A stretch of DNA of 64,000 bases from the NCBI RefSeq assembly GCF_014287775.1, contig NZ_JACOOZ010000005.1, positions 62,001-126,000 of the forward strand, given 5' to 3'. Positions 25,951 to 34,746 of this stretch are shown in pieces. The notes under the pieces are model-generated. The model ran no database searches. It was not told the DNA's origin and saw only the letters and a program-made list of their open reading frames with translations. Source of the stretch: Eubacterium_G segne. Its GTDB lineage: Bacteria; Bacillota; Clostridia; Lachnospirales; Lachnospiraceae. Within the stretch, counting starts at the first letter, position 1. Each line of letters starts with the position of its first letter. A program made the translations under genes and the position numbers.

Positions 25951-26367
25951 ATGATGAAAGCAAATGGAATTATAATAATTGGAATTAGTGTGGCTATGGT
26001 AATAACAGGATGTGGAAATAATACAAAAGAGTTTATTTTAGATGGATATAAGTCTTGCGATGAGTATTTTGATGATGGTTTTAAGAAATACACAGATTAT
26101 TGTAAATACTATTATGATAAATCTTTTGATGTAACTTTTTCAGAAAATTCATATTATACAGTAGTGTCTAAAGATTACGTTAAGGTTATTAAGCAATATT
26201 TTAATAATTTTCAATCGGAATTTATGAGTGAACCAGATAAATATGATTTTGATAGTTCATGTATAACTGAGGGGGATTATTACTATAGGAAAGAGGAAGG
26301 AGGTGGCTATGACGTCGGTTTGTATGATTTAGAGAGTCATACATTATATTATATACATGATAATTAG
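25951..26367 (+). CDS. Small lipoprotein, candidate immunity protein
   Basis: 138 residues. Hydrophobic N-terminus with a lipobox ending at Cys21 (MVITGC), so it should be exported and lipid-anchored. The rest is Tyr/Asp-rich with no family I recognise (KYYYDKSFDVTF, YDVGLYDLESHTLYYIHD). GAGGCGGTG lies ahead of the ATG. Position directly after an RHS C-terminal domain is the standard place for a cognate immunity gene, and a surface-anchored immunity protein would suit an effector acting at the envelope; both points are inference. Confidence 0.7.
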   Translation: MMKANGIIIIGISVAMVITGCGNNTKEFILDGYKSCDEYFDDGFKKYTDYCKYYYDKSFDVTFSENSYYTVVSKDYVKVIKQYFNNFQSEFMSEPDKYDFDSSCITEGDYYYRKEEGGGYDVGLYDLESHTLYYIHDN

Positions 26368-26380
26368 AGAAGTAATGTAG

Positions 26381-26548
26381 ATATTAGAAGATGAGGAAAT
26401 AGAAGGACACGTAATATGGGCACTAAGTAACTATAGGAAAAGTGAAGTGTATGAAATAATGCAAAAATATACAGATCATCCCAGAAAATGGATTAGGGAC
26501 ATAGCTATAAAATATGTGGTTAAATATGAAAAAACAATTCGGTTATAA
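26381..26548 (+). pseudogene. HEAT-repeat-like remnant
   Basis: An open stretch of 55 codons with no start codon, immediately preceded by TAG and ended by TAA. It reads EGHVIWALSNYRKSE and HPRKWIRDIAIKYVVKYE, matching the helix pairs of HEAT-repeat proteins, which are frequent immunity proteins in RHS/toxin loci. Only the C-terminal end remains, so it looks like the relic of a displaced immunity gene. Confidence 0.6.
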
Positions 26549-26645
26549 AATAACAGCTTAATTGAAACAGGAATGTTTTTCACGGAAAAATCCAACAGGA
26601 AACTACATATAGCAGTGCAGCACCTTATTAAAGGAGAAATTTTAT

Positions 26646-27267
26646 ATGAGAAAAAAGGAATTGGATGGTGTTATATATGAATTAGAGGACATTAGAAAAA
26701 AATATGAAGATAAGTACGAAGAGTTAATTAATGAAACTGACATGAAGTGTAAGAGAAAAGAATACTGGAAAGGGGGAAACATGCTTCATACGGGAGCGTA
26801 TTGTCCAAGTAAAACCGTTGATATGATATGTGGAAATGTAAGTAGGGGAAAACGTGTTAGAAAAGAAGCAAAAGTTGGATACACGAACTTTTTTGATGAT
26901 AATGACTTACTGATAAGAGCTGATAGTAAAGATGAAAGCTATGAAAGTATAAAAAAAATGGTGGAAGAAAGGGGTGAAGAAATCTTTCCCTGCAGGGAGT
27001 TTATTTTTTACACAAGTAATGAAATGCATACGGTAAAATTTGGTTATGGGGGAGGGGAAAACGAAGTAGAAGATGTCTCTAAGTGTATTTATAAAGACGG
27101 ATATCTACAGGAGTATATTTTATACATAAACATATTGGACGAAAACAAAGGGACAATTGAAGGGGAGCGATATATATTCAGGTAATAGAATAAGTGCAGT
27201 TGTAATGTATACATATTTTGGAGATACGGGGCAGTACTTTGAAGAAAAACATGAGATAAATAATTAA
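26646..27267 (+). pseudogene. Frameshifted accessory gene of unknown family
   Basis: The apparent 179-residue protein (26646-27185) stops at GERYIFR, but removing one G from the G4 tract at 27162-27165 restores a continuous reading (IEGSDIYSGNRIS, then VVMYTYFGDTGQYFEEKHEINN) to TAA at 27265-27267, about 206 residues. AAAGGAG precedes the ATG by 9 nt. The N-terminal 45 residues are a charged helix; the remainder is mixed alpha/beta with CxxG-like cysteines (AYCPSKTVDMICGN) but no motif I can name. No signal peptide, so cytoplasmic. Its place behind an RHS gene suggests an orphan immunity or toxin-related protein (inference). Confidence 0.6.
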
Positions 27268-27284
27268 AATTCATACTGTTTAAT

Positions 27285-27331
27285 AAAAAACAGGACTACC
27301 GGTATTATGTACTGATTAGTCCTGTTTTTTT
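27285..27331. terminator. Bidirectional terminator
   Basis: A perfect 14-bp stem (27285-27298 with 27317-27330) with A6 on one side and T6-7 on the other and an 18-nt loop. It serves the RHS island from the left and the minus-strand ylbJ-like gene from the right. Confidence 0.88.
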
Positions 27332-27347
27332 AAATGAAATGTTTTTA

Positions 27348-28274
27348 TTAGTTTTTTACAAGATATAAAATAAAAAATAATAATGTAAAAACAACAGATG
27401 ATTCTAATTTGCCCACTAAATAATATACCTTTAATTTTGAATGACAAATCTGACTTAAAGATTGCATTGTAATGGAAATGCCACCAAAAACAGTAAACAA
27501 AAGTATAAGGTATGTACAAAGAACAGTGTTTCCACTTATGTTTTCAAATATAATAGCAGTTCCTGACGTTATTTCACTTACGCCGCAAAGAATTGATTTA
27601 AACGTGGCATTTATGGGAAGAGTCAAAAGCAACCGGGACATAATATTGAAACAAATAACATAAACCGACAGGGTTGTTAAGGATTTAACAGATAAAAGTA
27701 TTGGGTTGCCGGTAAAGGGCATAGCTTTTGAATTATTAACTGTAATGTCAGGTTTTAATAAAAAACGGTTGGCTGTTCCTACAATAAAGGCAGGGCAATA
27801 TACAAGAATGACACATAACAATGCTGGATTAATAAATGCAGTATTTTTTATAAAAGAATTTTGCAGATAATTTAGAAATATATAATTAAGCAAAAAAGAC
27901 AAACTACAATTGTTACAAAAAGTTACTAAATATGCAGCTTCGGAAAAAGATATTTTTTTATGAATATATAAATCTGATATGGTTTTAGCTCCCATGGGAT
28001 ATCCGCAAATAAAGCCGATAATTACGGCAAAACACCCGTTATCAGATATTTTAAAGAAAATCTTTAATATTGGCTTTAAAATATAACTTATCTGGGAACA
28101 CAAATCATGTTTTTGCATTATATTTACTATTAGCATAAAAGGAAGCAGTGCAGGAACAAGAGTGTATAGACACAAGGCAATGCCATCCTTTACACTTTTT
28201 GATATTAAAGCAGGAAATGTAACAGTTAATACTATGGCAAAAACACATAGGATGGTTTTAATAATTTTTTTCAT
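27348..28274 (-). CDS. ylbJ: YlbJ-like sporulation membrane protein (nucleoside-recognition/Gate fold)
   Basis: Polytopic membrane protein of 308 residues with about eight hydrophobic helices. Text typical for YlbJ is visible: a first helix, then LVPALLPFMLIVNIM, ICGYPMGAKTISDLY (near 90-104) and LVTFCNNCSLSFLLNYIF. In Bacillus YlbJ is a mother-cell protein needed for spore resistance; here it is a likely sporulation gene, consistent with spoIVA at 55104. Transcribed alone on the minus strand between two plus-strand blocks. SpmA/SpmB-like relatives are the alternative. Confidence 0.72.
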   Translation of the reverse strand: MKKIIKTILCVFAIVLTVTFPALISKSVKDGIALCLYTLVPALLPFMLIVNIMQKHDLCSQISYILKPILKIFFKISDNGCFAVIIGFICGYPMGAKTISDLYIHKKISFSEAAYLVTFCNNCSLSFLLNYIFLNYLQNSFIKNTAFINPALLCVILVYCPAFIVGTANRFLLKPDITVNNSKAMPFTGNPILLSVKSLTTLSVYVICFNIMSRLLLTLPINATFKSILCGVSEITSGTAIIFENISGNTVLCTYLILLFTVFGGISITMQSLSQICHSKLKVYYLVGKLESSVVFTLLFFILYLVKN

Positions 28275-28331
28275 AAATGCCTTTTTTATTTATAATATTT
28301 TGGCAAATTTATATTATTACAACAATATAGG

Positions 28332-28360
28332 TTGAAATTAATTGAAAAATACAATAAAAT
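28332..28360 (+). promoter_or_regulatory. Promoter of the walJ-like gene
   Basis: TTGAAA (28332-28337), 17-nt spacer, TAAAAT (28355-28360), 26 nt before the chosen ATG at 28387, in the divergent gap with ylbJ. Confidence 0.55.
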
Positions 28361-28386
28361 GTACAAGGAAGTTTAGAGGTGTACAT

Positions 28387-29196
28387 ATGAAAATATCGTC
28401 TATTTCAAGTGGAAGTAAAGGCAATTGTATTGTTGTTGATAATGAAAATACAACATTAATGGTTGACGTGGGAATTAGCAGAAAAAAAACAGAAGAAGGT
28501 CTGGAGTTTTTTGATAAGACGGCAGATGATGTGGATGGAATACTTATAACCCATGAACATAGCGACCACATAAAGGGGTTGGGAGTGTTCCTTAGAAAGT
28601 ACCAAAAGCCTGTATATGCCACAGAGAAGACTATTGATTATATATTGAATGAATCATCCATAGGGCAGGTAGATACAGATTTATTTAATGTTATATCTCC
28701 TATGAAGGATTTGGTTATAGGGGATATGCAGATTATGCCAATGAAAATCAGTCATGATGCAGCGGATCCTGTTTGCTACAAATTTATGAGCAATACATCA
28801 GGGGACAACAAAGTTTGTGCCGTTGTTACTGACTTAGGGGAAAGTAGCGAGCCTTTAATAAATAATTTACAGGATTTAGATGCTATTTTGCTGGAAGCAA
28901 ATCATGATATTAATATGTTACAGACAGGGCCTTATCCATATTATTTAAAGCAGCGTATATGGGGAAATAAGGGACATTTGTCTAACGAGGCATGCGGAAA
29001 TCTTATTAATAATATAATAAGTGACAGGTTACAGCATATTATGTTGGGACATTTAAGTCAGGAAAATAATTATCCGGCTTTGGCATTTGAGGCAGTGAGA
29101 AATGAAATAAATTTTGGAAATAATAAGTTTTGTGCAGATGATATAGACCTGAAAGTTGCCAGTGGCACAAGGCCTTCATCCCAGATTATTATATAA
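28387..29196 (+). CDS. MBL-fold metallo-hydrolase, WalJ/YycJ type
   Basis: Metallo-beta-lactamase fold protein, cytoplasmic. SSGSKGNCIVVD at 7-18 and the metal motif THEHSDH (55-61) are the YycJ signature; further ligands are in KISHDAADPV, VTDLGE and EANHD, and GHLSQENN lies near the C-terminus. Family members are 5'-3' exonuclease-like proteins linked to cell-wall regulation in bacilli, but here no walRK genes are nearby. Start at 28387 follows AGAGGTG; ATG at 28342 lies upstream of the promoter -10 and is rejected. 269 residues. Confidence 0.88.
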   Translation: MKISSISSGSKGNCIVVDNENTTLMVDVGISRKKTEEGLEFFDKTADDVDGILITHEHSDHIKGLGVFLRKYQKPVYATEKTIDYILNESSIGQVDTDLFNVISPMKDLVIGDMQIMPMKISHDAADPVCYKFMSNTSGDNKVCAVVTDLGESSEPLINNLQDLDAILLEANHDINMLQTGPYPYYLKQRIWGNKGHLSNEACGNLINNIISDRLQHIMLGHLSQENNYPALAFEAVRNEINFGNNKFCADDIDLKVASGTRPSSQIII

Positions 29197-29224
29197 ATAT
29201 ATTTTACTTATGTAGGAGGATTTT

Positions 29225-29497
29225 ATGAAGAAGACAATTATAACAGTTGTTGGAAAAGACACAGTAGGAATTATTGCAGGAGTTTGTTCATATCTTGCAG
29301 AAAACAATGTAAATATTCTTGACATTTCACAGACTATCGTGCAGGAGTATTTTAACATGATGATGATTGTTGATTGTAATAATGCATCAAAGCCGGTACA
29401 TGAAATGGCAGATGATTTGGATAAAATCGGAGAAGAAATCGGAGTTGCAATAAAGATGCAGCACGAAGATATTTTTAACAGCATGCATAGAATTTAA
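29225..29497 (+). CDS. ACT domain protein (UPF0237)
   Basis: A 90-residue single ACT domain (ITVVGKDTVGIIAGVCSYLAEN at the start), the small ligand-binding fold of amino-acid regulators. It is followed after 16 nt by the PFL-family gene; this ACT-PFL pair is conserved in Firmicutes, and the two products probably act together. Ligand unknown. TAGGAGG precedes the ATG. Confidence 0.92.
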   Translation: MKKTIITVVGKDTVGIIAGVCSYLAENNVNILDISQTIVQEYFNMMMIVDCNNASKPVHEMADDLDKIGEEIGVAIKMQHEDIFNSMHRI

Positions 29498-29513
29498 AAA
29501 ACGGAGGCTTTAG

Positions 29514-30878
29514 ATGATAAACAGATTTGAAGTAATAGAAACAAACAAGATGATAGACAACTATAATCTTGATGTTAGAACAATTACATTGGGAATTAGT
29601 CTGATGGACTGTATAAGCAGTGATTTAGACATACTTAACAATAATATTTATAATAAAATAAAGAGACTGGCAAAAGACCTTGTTCAGACAGGGGAGGATA
29701 TTTCAAAGGAATATGGTATTCCTATTGTAAATAAGAGAATTTCCGTTACACCTATAGGTATTGTGGGAGCTAGTGCCTGCAAGACACCGGAGGATTTTGT
29801 AACTATTGCCAAAACCTTAGATAAGGTAGCAAAAGAGGTTGGAGTTAATTTCTTAGGAGGCTATTCAGCTTTAGTAAGTAAGGGAATGACTACGGCAGAA
29901 GAAAATCTTATAAAGTCAATTCCTCAGGCTTTAGCATGTACTGAAAGAGTCTGCAGTTCAGTAAATGTAGGCTCTACTAAGACCGGTATTAATATGGATG
30001 CAGTACGTCTTATGGGAGAAATAGTGTTAGAAACAGCTCAGGCAACTAAAGAACAGGACTCTTTAGGATGTGCCAAGTTAGTTGTATTTTGCAATGCACC
30101 TGATGATAATCCTTTTATGGCAGGAGCATTCCACGGTGTTACGGAAGCCGACGCAATTATCAATGTTGGTGTATCCGGTCCCGGCGTTGTAAGACACGCA
30201 TTAAAGAAAGTTCGTGGAGAGAACTTTGAAGTTCTTTGTGACACAATAAAGAAAACAGCATTTAAAATAACAAGAGTAGGTCAGTTAGTAGCTAAGGAAG
30301 CATCTGAGAGACTTAATGTTCCTTTCGGAATAATCGATTTGTCTTTAGCACCTACACCTGCCATTGGAGACAGTGTTGCAGATATTTTAGAGGAAATAGG
30401 CTTAGAAAGAGCCGGTGCTCCGGGAACTACAGCTGCCCTTGCCATGCTTAATGACCAGGTTAAAAAAGGTGGTGTAATGGCTTCGTCATATGTAGGTGGA
30501 TTAAGTGGTGCGTTTATTCCTGTAAGTGAAGATCAGGGAATGATAGATGCAGTAAAAGAAGGAGCTCTTACAATAGAGAAGCTTGAAGCGATGACTTGTG
30601 TATGCTCAGTTGGTCTTGACATGATTGCAATACCGGGAGATACAAAGGCTACAACTATTGCCGGAATAATTGCTGACGAATCAGCTATTGGCATGGTTAA
30701 TCAGAAGACTACAGCTGTTAGAATTATCCCTGTTGTTGGAAAACAGGTGGGAGATGAGGTTGAATTTGGTGGACTTTTAGGTTATGCACCGATAATGCCT
30801 GTAAACAACTTTGCCTGTGACAATTTTGTAAACAGAACAGGAAGAATTCCTGCACCTATACATAGTTTTAAGAACTAA
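29514..30878 (+). CDS. PFL family protein (UPF0210/DUF711)
   Basis: 454 residues, with conserved text MINRFEVIETNKMI (N-terminus), FLGGYSALVSKGMT, RVCSSVNVGSTKTGINMDAV, SGPGVVRHAL and APTPAIGDSVADILEEIGLE. The family resembles pyruvate formate-lyase in fold, but no glycyl-radical motif is seen and the reaction is unknown. Operon partner is the ACT protein upstream. A strong hairpin follows. Confidence 0.92.
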   Translation: MINRFEVIETNKMIDNYNLDVRTITLGISLMDCISSDLDILNNNIYNKIKRLAKDLVQTGEDISKEYGIPIVNKRISVTPIGIVGASACKTPEDFVTIAKTLDKVAKEVGVNFLGGYSALVSKGMTTAEENLIKSIPQALACTERVCSSVNVGSTKTGINMDAVRLMGEIVLETAQATKEQDSLGCAKLVVFCNAPDDNPFMAGAFHGVTEADAIINVGVSGPGVVRHALKKVRGENFEVLCDTIKKTAFKITRVGQLVAKEASERLNVPFGIIDLSLAPTPAIGDSVADILEEIGLERAGAPGTTAALAMLNDQVKKGGVMASSYVGGLSGAFIPVSEDQGMIDAVKEGALTIEKLEAMTCVCSVGLDMIAIPGDTKATTIAGIIADESAIGMVNQKTTAVRIIPVVGKQVGDEVEFGGLLGYAPIMPVNNFACDNFVNRTGRIPAPIHSFKN

Positions 30879-30883
30879 TAACA

Positions 30884-30932
30884 AAAAAGACTACTTACCA
30901 CAATTACCATATGTGTGGCAGGTAGTCTTTTT
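30884..30932. terminator. Terminator between convergent genes
   Basis: An 11-bp stem (30884-30894 with 30922-30932) with A5/T5 flanks, continued inside by CCACA/TGTGG, so it can end transcription of both the PFL gene and the minus-strand tmcAL. Confidence 0.8.
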
Positions 30933-30951
30933 AGATTGTTATCTATAAGGG

Positions 30952-32181
30952 TCATTGAATAATTATTTTACGGTTAAATTCCGTAGACAGTTCCTTTTTG
31001 TATTTATTTGCATAAACCATTCTATATATAGAATCTGCCTTGATATTTATATCCAGGATTTTTCTGTCAAAATCATCACATACGCTGTAATAATCGGAAA
31101 ATTTACTTATTAAATTTATGTTACTGTTGTTTTTTATTGCAGATAAAACCCCGGAATCTTTTCTAAAGGCAAGGAGCCTTCCAAACTTAAGGTAATCATT
31201 ATCTTTAAAATAATCCATATCAGCTTTGGTAATACCTAAAAGTATGTGACAAAGACATCTGGAAATGCCGGCATAGGTATAGTTTTTGGACTGAAGCATA
31301 GATATAAAGTCCTCATAGCCGGTATAATTTCCTTTTAAATTATTAATTCTGTTACTTAAAAAATCTGAAACATCACTATATTTTGTAAAATCACTTTCCT
31401 GTAAAAGAATATATCCTAAAATTTCTGAAAAATGTTTAAGAAAAATAGGTTCAGCCTTTGAATAAAGGGAAAGGGAGTTTGCCGGTATCACAGAACTTAG
31501 GTCAGGAGTATGGTTGTCTGACAAGGCATTTCTTATTCCTGAAGCAGAAGCAAATTCCATGTTTATGTTAGTGTCATTGTAACCGGCTCCCTGTCTTTTA
31601 ATGAAAAAAGCCTTAATTTTTGATGATGTTTTATATAATGCTTTTAAGTATTCAATTGCTAAAATATTATTAGAAGATGAAATGATATTATCAAAATCCT
31701 CCTGAATAATGGCGGGATTTTTTGAAAGCATATATTTTTTTAATGAAATCCCACGGGCTTTTGGGAAGGTCATTCCTGATTTGAGATTTTCTAACAATGA
31801 ATCTCTGTATTCTGTTGGTTCATCTGCTAATACATGGGCAATTTCTTCTAAAAGCTTTGTATTTTCCGTTTCACATCCAAAGCATAAGTAATCTATGGAG
31901 TTGAGTTTGTTAAAGAAACTTACTGATGATGTGGCAAAAGTTTCAGCAGAGGCTGTAGAATAACATACCGGAAGCTCAAAAACCACGTCGGCACCGTTTT
32001 CTATTGCAGTTTTACTGCGAAGAGATTTGTCAAAAATAGCAGGAAGTCCCCTTTGAACAAAATTTCCGCTACATAAAATTACAATATTCTCAGCTCCTGT
32101 TTTTTGACGCACCGTGTCAATTAAATATTTATGACCGTTGTGAAAAGGGTTAAATTCTGCGATTATACCTGCTGTTTTCAT
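30952..32181 (-). CDS. tmcAL: tRNA(Met) cytidine acetate ligase
   Basis: YlbM family, 409 residues; acetylates C34 of elongator tRNA-Met using acetate and ATP. N-terminal nucleotidyltransferase motif GIIAEFNPFHNGH (5-17) and LCSGNFVQRG (36-45) are diagnostic, as is GADVVFELP near 64-72. It is divergently placed from pta, whose pathway turns over acetyl-phosphate and acetate, a suggestive but not proven link. Confidence 0.93.
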   Translation of the reverse strand: MKTAGIIAEFNPFHNGHKYLIDTVRQKTGAENIVILCSGNFVQRGLPAIFDKSLRSKTAIENGADVVFELPVCYSTASAETFATSSVSFFNKLNSIDYLCFGCETENTKLLEEIAHVLADEPTEYRDSLLENLKSGMTFPKARGISLKKYMLSKNPAIIQEDFDNIISSSNNILAIEYLKALYKTSSKIKAFFIKRQGAGYNDTNINMEFASASGIRNALSDNHTPDLSSVIPANSLSLYSKAEPIFLKHFSEILGYILLQESDFTKYSDVSDFLSNRINNLKGNYTGYEDFISMLQSKNYTYAGISRCLCHILLGITKADMDYFKDNDYLKFGRLLAFRKDSGVLSAIKNNSNINLISKFSDYYSVCDDFDRKILDINIKADSIYRMVYANKYKKELSTEFNRKIIIQ

Positions 32182-32299
32182 TGAAATCTCCTAAAATATC
32201 CTTCTAAATATAGTATACCGGATTATTGTATCATTATTGCACTATTCTATCAATTAATTAAGGCACAAATTGTTATATGTATTGTAAAATAAATAGTTG

Positions 32300-32328
32300 T
32301 TGTTTCTTCAAAAAAGGTATATTATAAT
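32300..32328 (+). promoter_or_regulatory. Promoter of pta
   Basis: TTGTTT (32300-32305), 17-nt spacer, perfect TATAAT (32323-32328), 46 nt before the ATG at 32375. Confidence 0.65.
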
Positions 32329-32374
32329 TATTTGTGTGATTGAAGAATATATGAGAAACAAGGAGAAGATGAAT

Positions 32375-33370
32375 ATGGGTTTTATTGAGCAGTTAAAGGA
32401 AAAAGCCAGACATGACAGAAAGACAATTGTTTTGCCGGAAGGAATGGACAGACGTACATATGAAGCTGCAGAACAGATTGTTAAGGAGGATTTTGCAGAT
32501 ATTATTCTGTTAGCCTCAGAGGAAGAGGTGGCAAAGTATGGAAAAGATTATGACACTGAAGGCGTTACAATAATTAACCCGAGAAAATACGAAAAGATAC
32601 AGGATTATGCTGAACAGTTCTACCAGCTAAGAAAGGCTAAGGGGATGACTAAAGAACAGGCATATGCCATTTTAGTCAGTGACTATATGTATTTTGCATG
32701 TATGATGTTAAAGGCTGGAGATGCAGACGGAGTTGTATCAGGAGCATGCCATTCATCAGCTAATACCCTTAGACCGTCTTTACAGATTATAAAGACAAAG
32801 CCAGGTAGTAAATTGGTTTCAGCATTTTTTGTAATATGTGTGCCTAATAAGGATATGGGAGCTAATGGTGTATTCGTAATGGGAGACTGTGGACTGAATC
32901 AGAATCCTAATCCGGAACAGTTAGCAGATATAGCTGCAAGTAGTGCAGAGTCTTTTGAGTACTTAGTTGGGGAGAAGGCAAGAGTTGCCATGTTATCCCA
33001 TTCTACCCACGGCAGTGCAGCTCATCCTGATGTGGATAAAGTAGTTGAGGCTACTAAAATAGCCAACAAGGAATATCCACAGTATCTTATTGACGGAGAA
33101 TTGCAGACAGATGCTGCTTTAGTTCCTGAAATAGCAGAATTTAAGGCACCGGGAAGCCCGGTAGCGGGAAGAGCCAATGTTCTTATATTCCCTGATTTAG
33201 ATGCAGGAAATATTGGATATAAGCTTTTGCAGAGACTTGGACAGGCTGAGGCATATGGTCCTCTTTGTCAGGGAATTGCAAGACCGATTAACGATTTGTC
33301 AAGAGGATGTAGTGCTAAGGATATAGTTGGTGTTGTGGCAATTACAGCAGTACAGGCACAAATAGATTAA
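32375..33370 (+). CDS. pta: Phosphate acetyltransferase
   Basis: Interconverts acetyl-CoA and acetyl-phosphate. Single catalytic PTA domain of 331 residues (short, Firmicute-type, without the N-terminal regulatory extension of E. coli). Recognisable text: TIVLPEGMDRRTYEA near 17-31, VSGACHSSANTLRPSLQII near 124-142, VFVMGDCGLNQNP, MLSHSTHGSA and RPINDLSRGCSA. AGGAG lies 9 nt before ATG 32375; ATGs at 32369 and further upstream are poorly spaced or lie before the promoter's own transcript start. ackA follows after a 96-nt gap without a clear terminator. Confidence 0.95.
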   Translation: MGFIEQLKEKARHDRKTIVLPEGMDRRTYEAAEQIVKEDFADIILLASEEEVAKYGKDYDTEGVTIINPRKYEKIQDYAEQFYQLRKAKGMTKEQAYAILVSDYMYFACMMLKAGDADGVVSGACHSSANTLRPSLQIIKTKPGSKLVSAFFVICVPNKDMGANGVFVMGDCGLNQNPNPEQLADIAASSAESFEYLVGEKARVAMLSHSTHGSAAHPDVDKVVEATKIANKEYPQYLIDGELQTDAALVPEIAEFKAPGSPVAGRANVLIFPDLDAGNIGYKLLQRLGQAEAYGPLCQGIARPINDLSRGCSAKDIVGVVAITAVQAQID

Positions 33371-33466
33371 ATGAGAAAAACTCATTTATAAATAGGTTCC
33401 CAATGAAATGCCACCAACGGAAAGTAGGGGCAATAAGATGTGATTAGAAGAAAACAGGAGTTTGAA

Positions 33467-34660
33467 ATGGAAGTTTTAGTTATTAATTGTGGAAGTTCAT
33501 CACTTAAGTTTCAGTTAATTAATTCAGATAATGAAAAGGTATTGGCAAAGGGACTTTGTGAAAGAATAGGAATTAGCGGCAGTGCTATTACATATGAAAG
33601 TGTTAATTGTGAAAAAAACACAAAAGAAATAGATATGCCAACTCATAATGAGGCCATAACAGCTGTTATTTCTGCCCTTACGGCAGAAAACACAGGAGTT
33701 ATAAAGGATATGAGTGAAGTTGGAGCAGTAGGACACAGAGTGGTACACGGTGGAGAGTATTTTTCAAAGTCAGCTTTAGTTACTGAAGATGTACTTGAAA
33801 AAATTGAAAAGTGTAATAATTTAGCACCTCTTCATAACCCGGCAAATATTATTGGAATAAAGGCATGTATGAAAATAATGAAGGATACACCAAATGTGGT
33901 TGTGTTTGATACAGCTTTTCATCAGACAATGCCCGAGGAAGCGTATTTATATGCTCTTCCTAGAGAATACTATGATGACTATAAAATAAGAAGATATGGA
34001 TTCCATGGAACTTCCCATAGCTTTGTGTCAAAGAGAGCAGCTGCTATTTGCGGCAAGCCTTATAATGAATTAAAAACAATTGTTTGTCATTTAGGAAACG
34101 GTGCCAGCATATGCGCAGTTGACGGTGGAAAATCAGTGGACACAAGTATGGGGCTTACACCTTTAGCAGGAGTTATAATGGGAACCCGTTCAGGAGATAT
34201 TGACCCGGGAATTTTAGAAGTTATTGCAAATCATACAGGAAAGAATATTTCAGAAATAACTGAAATATTAAATAAAAAGTCCGGAGTTGCAGGACTTTCA
34301 GGAGTGTCTAGCGACTTTAGAGATATAGAAAAGGCAATAAGTGAAGGAAATGAAAATGCAAAATCAGCATTTGATGCTTACGTACATACTGTTGTAAAAT
34401 TTATCGGTGCCTATGTTGCAGTAATGAATGGTGTAGATGTAATTGCTTTTACAGCCGGCGTTGGAGAAAACAATGGTCATGTAAGAAAAGATGTGTGCAG
34501 TCATTTAAAATATCTTGGAATTGAAATAGATGATGAGGCAAACTCAAAACGTGGAGAGGAAGTAATGATTTCCACTAAAGAGTCAAAGGTTAAGGTTTAT
34601 GTTATACCAACCAATGAGGAACTTGCAATTGCAAGGGAGACGGTAGAAGTTTTAGCTTAA
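33467..34660 (+). CDS. ackA: Acetate kinase
   Basis: Makes ATP and acetate from acetyl-phosphate. Start motif VLVINCGSSSLKF (4-16) sets the N-terminus at 33467, with CAGGAG in front; a GTG at 33440 is in frame but implausible. HGGEYF near 90, DTAFHQTMP near 148, GFHGTSH near 176, GNGASICAV and GVGENN complete the ASKHA motifs. 397 residues. With pta it gives substrate-level ATP, fitting a fermentative anaerobe. Confidence 0.97.
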   Translation: MEVLVINCGSSSLKFQLINSDNEKVLAKGLCERIGISGSAITYESVNCEKNTKEIDMPTHNEAITAVISALTAENTGVIKDMSEVGAVGHRVVHGGEYFSKSALVTEDVLEKIEKCNNLAPLHNPANIIGIKACMKIMKDTPNVVVFDTAFHQTMPEEAYLYALPREYYDDYKIRRYGFHGTSHSFVSKRAAAICGKPYNELKTIVCHLGNGASICAVDGGKSVDTSMGLTPLAGVIMGTRSGDIDPGILEVIANHTGKNISEITEILNKKSGVAGLSGVSSDFRDIEKAISEGNENAKSAFDAYVHTVVKFIGAYVAVMNGVDVIAFTAGVGENNGHVRKDVCSHLKYLGIEIDDEANSKRGEEVMISTKESKVKVYVIPTNEELAIARETVEVLA

Positions 34661-34689
34661 GCAGCAAATTGAAAAAATAAAAAAAGTAT

Positions 34690-34718
34690 TTGACAAACCT
34701 ATGGCTGATATGTATAAT
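34690..34718 (+). promoter_or_regulatory. Perfect consensus promoter of yceD-rpmF
   Basis: TTGACA (34690-34695), exactly 17 nt, TATAAT (34713-34718), with the start codon 28 nt downstream. The strongest promoter in the window. Confidence 0.85.
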
Positions 34719-34746
34719 TTATAAGGTGCTTTGAAGAAGGAATATT

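Noticed and set aside
27089..27274. 61-residue minus-strand ORF over the second frameshift
   Set aside because: No SD, overlaps the likelier plus-strand reading that continues through the G4 tract.
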